From Natrinema amylolyticum (GTDB taxonomy: Archaea; Halobacteriota; Halobacteria; Halobacteriales; Natrialbaceae), in the NCBI RefSeq assembly GCF_020515625.1, contig NZ_JAIWPJ010000001.1, forward strand, positions 1,550,001 through 1,614,000: DNA of 64,000 nt. The letters are read 5' to 3'. This document shows, piece by piece, positions 19,853 through 28,872 of the stretch (position 1 is its first letter; every line of letters starts with the position of its first letter). Both the position numbers and the translations under genes were made by a program. A model generated the notes under the pieces. It saw only the letters and a list, made by a program, of their open reading frames with translations. It had not been told where the DNA came from and searched no databases.

Positions 19853-19858
19853 TTATAC
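19853..19858 (+). promoter_or_regulatory. TATA element of the CoA-transferase operon
   Basis: TTATAC, 30-36 bases before the ATG at 19889, which predicts a very short or absent leader as is common in haloarchaea. Confidence 0.5.
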
Positions 19859-19888
19859 GAGTGCCCGCGGAGAAAGCGTATAGAGCCG

Positions 19889-20800
19889 ATGGCACAAGTG
19901 ACAACGATGGCGTCCGCGATCGACGACGCCGTTGACGACGGAGACAGTCTGTATCTCGCCGGGTTCACCCATCTGATCCCCTTCGCGGCGGGACACGAGA
20001 TCATCCGCGGCGAGTACGACGACCTCGAGTTGATCCGGGCGACGCCCGACCTGGTGTACGATCAGCTGATCGCGGCGGGCTGCGTCTCGAAGGTCACCTT
20101 CTCGTGGGCCGGCAACCCGGGCGTCGGAAGCCTCCGCGCGTTCAGGCGAGCGGTCGAGGACGGCGTCCCGAACCCGATCGAACTCGAGGAGTACACTCAC
20201 TACGGGATGGTGGCGGCGCTCCACGCCGGCGCGGCGAACCTCCCGTTCATGCCCGTTCGGACGTTCGCCGGCTCGGACCTGATCGAGCACAACGACGCGA
20301 TCAGGACCGTCGAGAGCCCGTACGGTGACGACGAGATCCCGGTCGTGGCGCCGATCAACCCCGACGTGGCGATCGTCTCCGCACAGCGGAGCGACGAGGA
20401 CGGGAACGCTCACCTCTGGGGCATCCCCGGCGAGCAGAAGGAGGCGGCGCTGGCCGCCGACACGGTCGTCTGCTGCGTCGAAGAGCTCTGTCCGACCGAG
20501 ACGATCCGGAGCGATCCCAACCGGACGCTGTTCACCGCGGACGCCGTCGACTACGTCGTCAGGGAGCCCTACGGTGCTCATCCCTCCTACGCACAGGGCT
20601 ACTATCAGCGGGACAACGACGCCTACATCGAGTGGGAGGAGATCTCGAAGAATCACGAGGACGTTCTCGAGTGGCTCGACGAGTGGGTCTACGGCGTCGA
20701 GAATCGACGGGAGTACCTCGAGAAGCTCGGCGCGAAGCGGCTGCTCGATCTCGAGGTCGACTCGCAGTACGCGACGGCGATCGATATGGGTGACTACTGA
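19889..20800 (+). CDS. Family I CoA-transferase subunit A (glutaconate CoA-transferase/IpdA-like)
   Basis: A 303-residue alpha subunit of a two-gene CoA-transferase. It begins with AIDDAVDDGDSLYLAGF, then the domain with SWAGNPGVGSLRAFRRAVEDG and a Glu-rich HYGMVAALHAGAANLPFMPVR block, all typical of GctA/IpdA-type subunits. The upstream frame is open from 19727, but the TATA element at 19853 and the family start point to 19889. The stop and the next start share a base (TGATG), so the two subunits are translationally coupled. Members move CoA between acids or hydrolyse ring-opening CoA esters. The natural acid is unknown. Confidence 0.8.
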   Translation: MAQVTTMASAIDDAVDDGDSLYLAGFTHLIPFAAGHEIIRGEYDDLELIRATPDLVYDQLIAAGCVSKVTFSWAGNPGVGSLRAFRRAVEDGVPNPIELEEYTHYGMVAALHAGAANLPFMPVRTFAGSDLIEHNDAIRTVESPYGDDEIPVVAPINPDVAIVSAQRSDEDGNAHLWGIPGEQKEAALAADTVVCCVEELCPTETIRSDPNRTLFTADAVDYVVREPYGAHPSYAQGYYQRDNDAYIEWEEISKNHEDVLEWLDEWVYGVENRREYLEKLGAKRLLDLEVDSQYATAIDMGDY

Positions 20801-21555
20801 TGGAGTACACGGACACGGAACTCATGGTGACGGCGGCGGCGGAACAGCTCGAGGACGACGACTCGGTGCTGGTCGGGATCGGCGTCCCGAACCTGGCCTG
20901 TAACCTCGCGAAGCGCAACCACGCGCCCGACCTCGAGATGATCTACGAGTCGGGGACGATCGGCTCGAATCCGAGTTCGCTCCCGCTGTCGATCGGCGAT
21001 CCGGTGCTCGCGTCGGGCGCGACGAGCGTCGAATCGATGCTGAACGGCTTCTCGTACTACCTGCAGGGCGGTCGGATCGACGTCGGCTTCCTCGGCGGCG
21101 CGCAGGTCGACCGCTACGGCAACATCAACTCCACCGTGATCGGCGACTACGACGATCCCGCGGTGCGCCTGCCCGGTAGCGGCGGAGCCTGCGAGATCGC
21201 CAGCAACGCCCACCGGACGATCATCGTCTCGCCGCTCGAGGAGCGGCGGTTCCCGGCGGAAGTCGACTTCGTCACGAGCCCCGGCTATCTCGACGCCGAG
21301 ACGGACCGCGAGGACCTCGGACTGCGCGGCGGTCCGGAGACGGTGATCACCGACAAGGCGCTCATGGGATTCGACGACGACGGCGAGATGGTCGTCGAGA
21401 GCCTCCATCCGGGCGTCACCGCCGACGAGGTTCAGGCGTCGGTCGGCTGGAAGATCCAGTTCGCCGACGACGTCGCGCAGACGCGGGAGCCGACCGACGA
21501 CGAGATCCGGCTCATCCGCGAGGAGCTCGATCCCGACGGCGTCTACCTCGACTGA
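20800..21555 (+). CDS. Family I CoA-transferase subunit B (glutaconate CoA-transferase/IpdB-like)
   Basis: A 251-residue beta subunit that partners the preceding gene. VLVGIGVPNLACNLAKR and MIYESGTIG are characteristic; the Glu in YESG is at the place where family I transferases carry the glutamate that forms the CoA thioester intermediate, although IpdAB-type relatives are hydrolases. GFLGGAQVDRYGNIN and LPGSGGACEIAS are the conserved glycine-rich blocks that follow. Its stop is 230 bases from the convergent end of the TRAP permease gene. The pair is probably the activation step for acids imported by that transporter. Confidence 0.8.
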   Translation: MEYTDTELMVTAAAEQLEDDDSVLVGIGVPNLACNLAKRNHAPDLEMIYESGTIGSNPSSLPLSIGDPVLASGATSVESMLNGFSYYLQGGRIDVGFLGGAQVDRYGNINSTVIGDYDDPAVRLPGSGGACEIASNAHRTIIVSPLEERRFPAEVDFVTSPGYLDAETDREDLGLRGGPETVITDKALMGFDDDGEMVVESLHPGVTADEVQASVGWKIQFADDVAQTREPTDDEIRLIREELDPDGVYLD

Positions 21556-21784
21556 TCGCGGGAAGTGGTCGTCGAGCAGTTCTCTTTTCGCGCCGCTGAC
21601 GATGAGATCGACCGCGCGGAGTCACGGAGCCGCGGGCTTCCGACCGGCCGTCACCGCATCGACGACCGGAGGGAACGGTGACCGATCAGACCGGTCGGTG
21701 CTCGAGCGATGACGAGGAACGACTCTGAGACGGAGAAACGGATTCGGAATTTCGAGCCGAAATCGCGCGGTAGTCGGGACGGCT

Positions 21785-23791
21785 TCAGTCCCCGCGAGCG
21801 ACGGTGTCGACGCCGGTTCCCCGCGGAACCACCGTCTGGAGTGCGATGAGGATCATCGCGACCAGGACGGCACCGAGTCGCGGCAGCAGCGTCGGCCACA
21901 CCATCGCGAAGACGCCGAGGGCGACGTACATCGCCCGGGCACCGTAGTCGACCGGCGACGGGATGCCGAACGGGCGGGGGGCACAGTTGAGTCCGTGGGT
22001 AATCGCGATCGCACCCAGCAGGACGACGAGCCCCGAGCCGGCGGTCGTGAGCCCGAACCCGCCCGTCACGATTTCCGGATTGTAGATGAACGTGAACGGG
22101 AGAACGAACAGCGGCAGGCCGAGCTTCAGCGCCTCGAGCGACGTCTTCCAGAAGTTCGACTCCGCGATACCGGTCGTCACCACCACCGCGATGGCGATCG
22201 GTGGCGTAATCCCCGAGAGGATGGCCGCGTAGAGCACGAAGAAGTGTGCCGCGAGCGGCTCCACGGCGAACTCGCCGGTCAGCGTCGGCGCGATGAGCAG
22301 CGCGACGATGGTGTAGGCGGCGACCGTGGGCATGCCGAGTCCCAGCACGAGGCAGACGGCCATCGCGAGGATGACGGTGAACAGCAACACGCCGCCGGCG
22401 ACGCTGACCATCGCCAGCGAGAGCTTGCCGGGGAGGCCGGTCGCGTTCAGCAGGTCGACGATACCGTTGACGGCCGCGATGATGATAACGATCGGGGCGA
22501 TCGAGACCGCGCCGAACTTGAACCCGGAGATCGTGTCGGTCAGGGCGTCCCGGCCGGTCTCGGCGAGATCCACGTCGCTACTGACGAGGCCGAGGACCAG
22601 GGGAACGCCGGCACCGGTCGCGATCATCGCGACGCAGGTGTACAGTGCGGACGAGAGGACCGTCCACTGCGCGATACCGAGCGTGTAGAGGAGCACGGCG
22701 AACGGAACGCCGAACCGGATCGCCTCGATCGCGGGATGGTACCCCTCCGGGATGTCGCCGATGCGGCTTTCGATATCGATGCCGCTGTCCGGTAGCTGCT
22801 TGATCGCCATGTAGTGGACGCCGATGGCGACCGAGATGTAGAACACCAGCGCCGGGATGATACCCGCGACGAGGACGTCGACGTAGCCGATGCCGGGAAT
22901 GAGCGATGCCATCACGAACGCGGCCGCGCCCATGACCGGCGGCATGATCTGGCCGCCCGAGGAGGCGACCGCCTCGATGCCGCCCGCCGAATCCGACCGC
23001 ATCCCGCTCTCTTTCATCAACGGAATTGTAAAGGAGCCGGTCATCGCGGCGTTGGCCGTCTGCGCGCCGTTGATCGAGCCGACGATCAGACTCGAGGTCA
23101 CCGCCGACTGGGCGACCCCCGAACGGAGATACTTCGCCGTCTGGAAGGAGAGTCGCATGATGAGTTCGAAGGCCCCGTAGCCGCGCATCAGGCCTGCGTA
23201 CAGGAGAAACAGCGCGACTTTGACGGCGACGACCTGCGTGATCGAGCCGAAGAAGCCGTCGAACTCCATCGTGAGCACGTTGACGATCTGTTCGGTAGCG
23301 ACGCCGCCGTGGCCCAGCAACCCGGTGATGAGACCCCCGAACCGGGCGTAGAGCACTGCCAGTATCATCACGGATGCGAAGGCGGCCCCGAACGCTCGGT
23401 AGGTCAGATAGAGGATCACGAGCGCGAACAGCCCCCCGATCAGGTACTCGTGGTCTAACGCGTAGCCGACGCGGGTCGTCTCGAGCACCTCGTAGTTCAG
23501 CCAGACGTAGCTGGGAACGGTGACGCCGACGAGCGCACAGAGCCACAGCCCGATCCGTTCGAGGCGTTTGCCCCCCTCGAGGTCGGCGAGCTCTTTGATG
23601 ACGTAGACGAGTATCCCGCCGGCGAGGAAGACGGCCCCGTACTTCGCTCGCGGGGCGTCCTGTCGCACCGCATACAGCAAGACCCGCGCCCAGAACAACA
23701 GGGCGACCACCGTGACGAGGTTGTTCAGCAGGTGCTTGCGCCGGAAGTCCAGCGGCGACCAGACGGGCGGTTCGCTCTGGGTCTCGCTCAT
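21785..23791 (-). CDS. TRAP transporter fused permease (DctQM, TAXI type)
   Basis: A 668-residue polytopic protein with about 16-18 hydrophobic segments. The first third (about 1-170) corresponds to the small DctQ-like part, and the remainder to the DctM large permease, with AAAFVMASLIPGIGY, GLGMPTVAAYTIVALLIAPTL and AAILSGITPPIAIAV as typical glycine/proline signatures. It starts 7 bases after the stop of the binding-protein gene, so the two form one operon. TRAP systems use ion gradients rather than ATP for uptake of organic acids; sodium coupling would suit a halophile. Confidence 0.9.
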   Translation of the reverse strand: MSETQSEPPVWSPLDFRRKHLLNNLVTVVALLFWARVLLYAVRQDAPRAKYGAVFLAGGILVYVIKELADLEGGKRLERIGLWLCALVGVTVPSYVWLNYEVLETTRVGYALDHEYLIGGLFALVILYLTYRAFGAAFASVMILAVLYARFGGLITGLLGHGGVATEQIVNVLTMEFDGFFGSITQVVAVKVALFLLYAGLMRGYGAFELIMRLSFQTAKYLRSGVAQSAVTSSLIVGSINGAQTANAAMTGSFTIPLMKESGMRSDSAGGIEAVASSGGQIMPPVMGAAAFVMASLIPGIGYVDVLVAGIIPALVFYISVAIGVHYMAIKQLPDSGIDIESRIGDIPEGYHPAIEAIRFGVPFAVLLYTLGIAQWTVLSSALYTCVAMIATGAGVPLVLGLVSSDVDLAETGRDALTDTISGFKFGAVSIAPIVIIIAAVNGIVDLLNATGLPGKLSLAMVSVAGGVLLFTVILAMAVCLVLGLGMPTVAAYTIVALLIAPTLTGEFAVEPLAAHFFVLYAAILSGITPPIAIAVVVTTGIAESNFWKTSLEALKLGLPLFVLPFTFIYNPEIVTGGFGLTTAGSGLVVLLGAIAITHGLNCAPRPFGIPSPVDYGARAMYVALGVFAMVWPTLLPRLGAVLVAMILIALQTVVPRGTGVDTVARGD

Positions 23792-23798
23792 GCTCGTT

Positions 23799-24857
23799 CT
23801 ATTCGCTGGTCTCGCCGCGCGTGTAGGCGCTCATGTCGACGTCTTGCTCCTCGAGGAAGTCGTACGGGCCGGGGTGGACGGGGACGTCCTCGAGGTAGAG
23901 CGATGCCATCGACTCGGGGTCGCTGTGGTCGAGATACGCCGGTTGGCCCTCCTGAATGGACTCGACGTTCTCGTGACTGATTCGCGCGAGTTCGTAGCCG
24001 ACGTCCCGCGAAACCTCGCTACTGAGCCAGAACTGGAAGTCGGCGCCGTAGATGTCCACCTGCTCCTGCTCGAAGCTCTGTTGTTCCCAGCCGTACGGTT
24101 CGATCTGGCTGTGACTGGTCCCGCGAGTGCTGTTGACGCCCTCGATGAAGCTGTCGGTGAACTCGACGAGCTGGAGGTCCGCTCGAGCGTCGACCTCCGT
24201 CGCCCAGCCCGCGAGGTTCGCGAACCCGGAGCCGTAGGCGATCAGCGCGTCGACGTCGCCCTCTTCGATACGGCCGGCCACTTCACCGGTCCCGGCGTTG
24301 ACGATGGAGTCGCTGCTCTCGAGATCGCTCCAGAGGCCGGCGTTCGTGAGAACGGTCTCGGCCTGCTGGCGGAGTCCCCACTCCGGCGGCAGCGGCCAGA
24401 AGTTACTCCCGACGAGGTCGTCCGTCGTCTCGATGCCCGACCCCTGCAGCGAGAGGATATGCATGTGCAGGGGTGCGATCGAGAACATCTGCTGGGGGAG
24501 CGTGTCCAGCGGCCGCTCCTCGAACGGCGGCAGGTCCTGCTGGGCCGACGCAACGATGAAGTTCCCGGCGGTCAGCGCCTGCAGGTTCCCCTGGGCGTGC
24601 TGTCTGAGACTCGGCGGGTCGCCGCCGGTCTCCTGGTTCTGCCACCGGATCTCCCCGGCGGGCTCGGTGTCGCCGGACTGTTCCTGGACGACGCGCTGGA
24701 AGGAGTTGCTTGCCTGCCCGGTCGTCGTACTGGAACTTGGAATCCCGACGCTGAGAGAGGTCGTACTGCCACCGTCACCGCCGAGACAGCCGGCCAATCC
24801 GACCGCCCCGATTCCACTCACTGCTTTCAGGATATCCCGTCGTCTATTGAGACGCAT
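23799..24857 (-). CDS. TAXI-family TRAP transporter substrate-binding lipoprotein
   Basis: A 352-residue extracytoplasmic binding protein. The N-terminus MRLNRRRDILKAVSGIGAVG has a twin-arginine-type motif and is followed by a lipobox LAGC, so it should be Tat-exported and lipid-anchored. The mature part follows TAXI-type TRAP receptors: LSVGIPSSSTTTGQASNSF, then QALTAGNFIVASAQQDLPPF and IVNAGTGEVAGRIEEGDVDALIAYG. The ATG at 24857 is preferred over one seven codons upstream because a TATA-like TTTAATTATTA (24877-24888, minus strand) is about 26 bases away. The ligand is unknown, likely a mono- or dicarboxylate. Confidence 0.85.
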   Translation of the reverse strand: MRLNRRRDILKAVSGIGAVGLAGCLGGDGGSTTSLSVGIPSSSTTTGQASNSFQRVVQEQSGDTEPAGEIRWQNQETGGDPPSLRQHAQGNLQALTAGNFIVASAQQDLPPFEERPLDTLPQQMFSIAPLHMHILSLQGSGIETTDDLVGSNFWPLPPEWGLRQQAETVLTNAGLWSDLESSDSIVNAGTGEVAGRIEEGDVDALIAYGSGFANLAGWATEVDARADLQLVEFTDSFIEGVNSTRGTSHSQIEPYGWEQQSFEQEQVDIYGADFQFWLSSEVSRDVGYELARISHENVESIQEGQPAYLDHSDPESMASLYLEDVPVHPGPYDFLEEQDVDMSAYTRGETSE

Positions 24858-24956
24858 ACAGCCTAAAGGTGTATCCATAATAATTAAACCTTCGGGAAAA
24901 GGTCAGCTATAGAGGAAGATAAATGCCGATTATCGGGACAGATGCCCTCGGCCGGT

Positions 24957-24986
24957 CGAACCGAGCGGTCGGGTGGAGTCGGTTCG
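24957..24986. promoter_or_regulatory. Inverted repeat in the TRAP / CoA-transferase III divergent region
   Basis: CGAACCGA-N14-TCGGTTCG, perfect 8-base arms, between the divergent starts at 24857 and 25046. It is a candidate regulator site; a different half-site from those at 19776 and 25001. Confidence 0.35.
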
Positions 24987-25000
24987 GCCCGTGATCGGGG

Positions 25001-25014
25001 GTTCCGAGCGGAAC
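25001..25014. promoter_or_regulatory. Palindrome abutting the TATA box of the family III CoA-transferase gene
   Basis: GTTCCG-AG-CGGAAC, perfect 6-base arms, directly before a TATA-like GTATAAACGG (25014-25023) that lies 23-32 bases before the ATG at 25046. The position over the TFB-recognition element would suit control of initiation. Confidence 0.45.
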
Positions 25015-25045
25015 GTATAAACGGAGGTCCGTCTATGACGGAGAT

Positions 25046-26224
25046 ATGCGGCCTCTAGAGGACGTTACCGTTATCGACGCGACACAGGCGCTCGTCGGAC
25101 CGATGGCGACACAGACGTTCGGCGACCTCGGTGCGGACGTGATCAAGATCGAACGGCCCGGGTACGGTGATCTGACGCGCACCTATCAGCCGGAGTACGA
25201 GGGACTGTCGGCGTACTTCGTGAGCCTCAACCGGAATAAACGGAGTCTTACGCTCGACCTAACGAGCGAGGAGGGACAGACGGTCCTCCACGAGCTGGTC
25301 GAAGACGCCGACGTATTCATGCAGAACTTCAGCCCTGGCAAGGCCGAGGCGTTCGACGCCGACTACGAGACACTCTCGACGCTGAACGATGACCTGATTT
25401 ACTGTGACGTGTCCGGATACGGTTCGGACAGCCCCTACAGCGGGCGCAAGTCTTTCGACATCGTGTTACAGGGCGAAGCCGGCATGATGAGCATCACCGG
25501 GAGCGAAGACGAACCGGCGCGGGTCGGTATCTCGATCTGTGACGTCTCGGGTGCTATGACGGCGACCTACGCCATTCTGACGTCGCTCTATCATCGCGAA
25601 CAGACGGGCGAGGGGCAACACATCGAACTCTCGCTGTACGACACGAGCTTCCAGTGGCTCCTCTATCACGTCACCAACTTCTTCGCCTCCGGCGACGTGC
25701 CGCGCCGGATGGGGACCAAACACCCCAACCTCGCGCCCTACCAGGCGATCGAGACGGCCGACTCCCACGTCGTCGTCGGCGTGATCAGCGAGGGTCTCTG
25801 GCCCAACCTCTGTCGCGCGCTCGATCGCGAGGAGTGGATCGACGACGACCGGTTCGCGACGTTCGAGGATCGGGTCGAGAACCGGGAGGCGCTCGACAGC
25901 CGACTCGAGGAGATATTCGCCCGGATGACGACCGACGAGTGGGTCGAACACCTCCGCGAGTTCGACGTCCCGTGTACGCCCGTCAACGACGTCGAAGACG
26001 TCGTCAACGATCCGCACATCCAGTCCCGGGACATGATCGCCAAGATGGAACACCCCGAGCACGGAACGCTGAAAGCGCCCGCGAACCCGGTCAACTTCTC
26101 CTCGCTCGAGACCACCCACGAGCGGGCACCGCCGGATCTCGGTCAGCACTCGCGTGAGATCCTCGCGGAACTGGGCTACTCGGACGACGAAATCGCGGCT
26201 CTCGAGGCCGACGAGGTCGTCTGA
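25046..26224 (+). CDS. Family III (CaiB/BaiF-type) CoA-transferase
   Basis: A 392-residue enzyme with the full family layout: MRPLEDVTVIDATQALVGPMATQTFGDLGADVIKIERPG at the N-terminus, LNRNKRSLTLDL, then FMQNFSPGKAEAF and CDVSGYGSDSPYSGRKSFDIVLQGEAGMMSITG. The conserved aspartate that carries the acyl anhydride in this family is probably the Asp in ICDVSGAMTA near residue 170. These cytoplasmic enzymes exchange CoA between carboxylates such as oxalate, carnitine, mesaconate or succinate. It is divergent from the TRAP operon and likely co-regulated with it. The substrate pair cannot be fixed. Confidence 0.85.
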   Translation: MRPLEDVTVIDATQALVGPMATQTFGDLGADVIKIERPGYGDLTRTYQPEYEGLSAYFVSLNRNKRSLTLDLTSEEGQTVLHELVEDADVFMQNFSPGKAEAFDADYETLSTLNDDLIYCDVSGYGSDSPYSGRKSFDIVLQGEAGMMSITGSEDEPARVGISICDVSGAMTATYAILTSLYHREQTGEGQHIELSLYDTSFQWLLYHVTNFFASGDVPRRMGTKHPNLAPYQAIETADSHVVVGVISEGLWPNLCRALDREEWIDDDRFATFEDRVENREALDSRLEEIFARMTTDEWVEHLREFDVPCTPVNDVEDVVNDPHIQSRDMIAKMEHPEHGTLKAPANPVNFSSLETTHERAPPDLGQHSREILAELGYSDDEIAALEADEVV

Positions 26225-26383
26225 TCGAGGAACCGACGACGGCGTACCCCGGCCGACCGCACTCGTAGCACGGTTCTCTCCGACCGCGAGCCGATCGGCG
26301 GTCTCGGACGGTCGTTCGAGAGGCTCGACGAGAGAGGGATCGGCAGTCCTGTCGTTTCCGGTGACGATCGTCATCGGAATATC

Positions 26384-26400
26384 GTTTCGTTGGTCGAAAC
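26384..26400. promoter_or_regulatory. GTTTCG-N5-CGAAAC element, copy 1
   Basis: GTTTCG-TTGGT-CGAAAC; the arms extend one base on each side (CGTTTCG/CGAAACG, 26383-26401). No T-run follows, so it is not an obvious terminator. The same arms and spacer length occur at 26750 and 26945. Confidence 0.5.
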
Positions 26401-26749
26401 GGCGACTCTTCCTGTGGCAATAATTGCGATATCGCCGCTCGAGACGCCCGATTCGCGCTGTTCTCGGTCGACGGCCGCGATAACGGGTCGCGATCCGAAT
26501 CAGCGCGACGGGCACCGAGAGGAAGCGGACGAACGACCGAATGCAACTACTCATTCATTGTTCATTTGAACGGATGTGTTATTTCGTCGACTCGGCTAAC
26601 CGCACGCCGTGACGGCGGCAATCGATCGTGTACTCTCGAGGGATTTTACATATATATGGCCGTAATTCATAGTCGCGAATAGCGAGAGCGTCCCAGTCTG
26701 AACGAGGCGATTGCAGCGGACGAATCGCAATTCAGCGCCGAACGGCGTC

Positions 26750-26766
26750 ATTTCGAGAGGCGAAAC
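26750..26766. promoter_or_regulatory. GTTTCG-N5-CGAAAC element, copy 2 (one arm mismatch)
   Basis: ATTTCG-AGAGG-CGAAAC: five perfect pairs plus one mismatch at the outer base. Same spacer length as copies 1 and 3. Confidence 0.4.
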
Positions 26767-26944
26767 GAATTCGGTTCCGCCCTCGACCATCATTGGTTCT
26801 TGATATCACACACCAATTTCGATCGAACTCCCCGAATCGGCGATAGAGGCCGTATACGCACCCTTCATGGCATCACACGGCAGTCGGACGCCACGAACTG
26901 TCATCGCCGGCCCGATCTGTCCGTGTCCCGACCGGCCCAGTTTT

Positions 26945-26974
26945 GTTTCGGTACGCGAAACGCTATTGCGTTTC
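26945..26974. promoter_or_regulatory. GTTTCG-N5-CGAAAC element, copy 3, overlapped by a second palindrome
   Basis: GTTTCG-GTACG-CGAAAC (26945-26961) shares its right arm with GAAACGC-TATT-GCGTTTC (26957-26974). The pair lies about 85-115 bases before the ThDP-enzyme ATG at 27059, upstream of its TATA element, a place that would suit an activator or a looping repressor. Confidence 0.5.
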
Positions 26975-27058
26975 AGCGCGCCCGATCCGCCCGTCGGATC
27001 ACCGCTCAGAGAGCGAACCGAAGGGAGATCATAAGTACCTGGTTTACGAGGTGAGCGT

Positions 27059-28702
27059 ATGGACGTGAGCCGAGCGGTCATCGAGCGATTGGCAGCCGAC
27101 GGAATCGACACCGTGTTCGGCATTCCGGGCAAACAGACGCTCCCGCTGAACGAGGCGATCGGAGCGCGGGACGACATTCAGTTCGTCATGGCTCGCCACG
27201 AGACCGCCGTCACCCATCAGGCGTGGGGGTACGCCGAGACCAGCGGGCGGCCCGCGGCGACGGCCGTTGTCCCCGGGCCGGGCGATATGAACGCGATGAA
27301 CGGTTTGAAGAACGCGCTCAACGATTGCACGCCGCTCGTCCACATGGCCGTCGAGACCGAACCCGAGGTCCGCGGCGGCGACGGCATCCACGAGACGCCG
27401 CCGGACACCTACGACAACGTCGTCAAAGCGAACCGACTCGTCGAGAGTCCCGAGAGCACGCTCGCCGTCCTCGAGGAGGCGATCTCGATCGCCGAGACGC
27501 CACCGAAGGGCCCCGTTCGGGTCGGGATTCCGAAGAACTTCCTGGCGATGGACGTCCCGCTCGCGACGCCGGCGGAATACAGCCGGGACTCGGTTTCGGG
27601 GGTCGCGGATCGCGACGTCGAGGCCGCCGCCGATCGCCTCGCCGACGCCGACGAGCCGGTGATCGTCGCTGGCGGCGGGGTCCGTGCCGCCGAAGCGAGC
27701 GACGACCTCCGCCGCGTCGCAGAGCGACTCGGCGCGCCCGTCGTCACGACCTACAAGGGGAAAGGCGTCCTCCCCGACGGTCCCGACGGGTACGTCGCCG
27801 GAACGCTGTCGGGCAGCGCGTCGCCCGAGTTGCTCGAGCTCCTCGCCAGCGCGGACGCCGCGCTCGCGGTCGGCACGGACTTCGACGCCGTGGCGACCCG
27901 TGCCTGGTCCGTGACCGTACCCGAGACCCTCGTCCACGTCACGCTCGATCCCGACGACCTCGGGACCGGCTACGATCCGACGGTCGGCATCGTCGCCGAC
28001 GCCGGCGAGGCGCTGTCGGCGCTCGAAGACGCGCTCGCCGACCGCGAGTTCGCGGCCGGCAACGCCGTCGAGCGCGCCAGCGAGGTCCGAACGGCCACGA
28101 GCGAGCGACTCGAGGAGCTGCGCGTCTCGTCGCCGCCACTGACCTCCGTCAGCGCGCTCGAGGCGATCCGGGAAGCGGTCCCGCGGGAGGCGATCGTGAC
28201 GGCAGACGCCGGCGGCTCCCGCGTATGGGGACTCAACGTCTTCGAGGCGGGGGGGCCGCGCTCGTACGTCAATCCGGGCTCGTGGGCGTCGATGGGGACC
28301 AGCCTCCCGTCGGCGATCGGTGCACAGGTCGCCAACCCCGACGAGGACGTGGTCGTCCTGGTCGGCGACGGCGGACTCATGATGTGCGTCCACGAACTCC
28401 ACACGGCCGTCGCCGAGGCGCTGCCGATCACCGTCGTCGTCTTCGTCAACGAGGACTACGCGATCATCAGCGACGACGCCGACCGGAACTACGACCTCGA
28501 GGCCGGCGCGTACGAGTGGGCGAACGCGCCGATCGATTTCTCGAGCCTCGCGACGAGTCTCGGGATGCGGGCCGAGCGCGCGGAGACATCGTCGGAAATT
28601 CGGGCAGCGCTCGCGTCCGCGCTCGAGGCGGACGAGCCGGTACTCGTCGAAATTCCGACGGACCCGGGCGAACCGCAGGCGAGCGAGTGGATGAGCGAAT
28701 AG
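27059..28702 (+). CDS. Thiamine-diphosphate-dependent enzyme (acetolactate synthase/decarboxylase superfamily)
   Basis: A 547-residue ThDP enzyme with the three-domain plan of acetolactate synthase-type proteins: pyrimidine-binding domain (1-165), middle domain (185-320) and ThDP-diphosphate domain (360-540). The activating glutamate is Glu48 in ARHETAV. The diphosphate motif starts at VGDGGLMMC (about 440) and closes at NEDYAII, a GDG...N pattern. No regulatory small subunit is adjacent, so a catabolic decarboxylase or lyase is more likely than branched-chain biosynthesis. With a family III CoA-transferase nearby, oxalyl-CoA decarboxylase was considered, but specific residues do not convince me. 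Substrate unknown. Confidence 0.8.
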   Translation: MDVSRAVIERLAADGIDTVFGIPGKQTLPLNEAIGARDDIQFVMARHETAVTHQAWGYAETSGRPAATAVVPGPGDMNAMNGLKNALNDCTPLVHMAVETEPEVRGGDGIHETPPDTYDNVVKANRLVESPESTLAVLEEAISIAETPPKGPVRVGIPKNFLAMDVPLATPAEYSRDSVSGVADRDVEAAADRLADADEPVIVAGGGVRAAEASDDLRRVAERLGAPVVTTYKGKGVLPDGPDGYVAGTLSGSASPELLELLASADAALAVGTDFDAVATRAWSVTVPETLVHVTLDPDDLGTGYDPTVGIVADAGEALSALEDALADREFAAGNAVERASEVRTATSERLEELRVSSPPLTSVSALEAIREAVPREAIVTADAGGSRVWGLNVFEAGGPRSYVNPGSWASMGTSLPSAIGAQVANPDEDVVVLVGDGGLMMCVHELHTAVAEALPITVVVFVNEDYAIISDDADRNYDLEAGAYEWANAPIDFSSLATSLGMRAERAETSSEIRAALASALEADEPVLVEIPTDPGEPQASEWMSE

Positions 28703-28872
28703 GCGGTCGCGTCTGGCGGGAATCCGCGTCTACGACCGCGGAGAACCGATTCAACGAGCGGGTTCGCTTCGATGCGACCGGTCGCTCCAGTCCTCGAGGC
28801 GACGAACAACACACGTATACTGAGTGATACGATTCGAGAGGGGTTTACGTGATACGCCCCCACTAGTCGATA

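Larger units (their letters stand above)
26225..27058. other. Intergenic region with repeated inverted elements
   Basis: About 830 bases between the CoA-transferase and ThDP-enzyme genes without a supportable gene. It contains three copies of (G/A)TTTCG-N5-CGAAAC (26384-26400, 26750-26766, 26945-26961), one overlapped by a second palindrome at 26957-26974. A TATA-like ATCATAAGTA near 27025-27034 precedes the ThDP-enzyme start. Some stretches are AT-rich (around 26640-26680). Confidence 0.55.

Noticed and set aside
27059-28702. Oxalyl-CoA decarboxylase
   Set aside because: The pairing with a family III CoA-transferase suggested oxalate breakdown, but the sequence lacks convincing oxalyl-CoA decarboxylase-specific residues and the cluster also has a family I pair.
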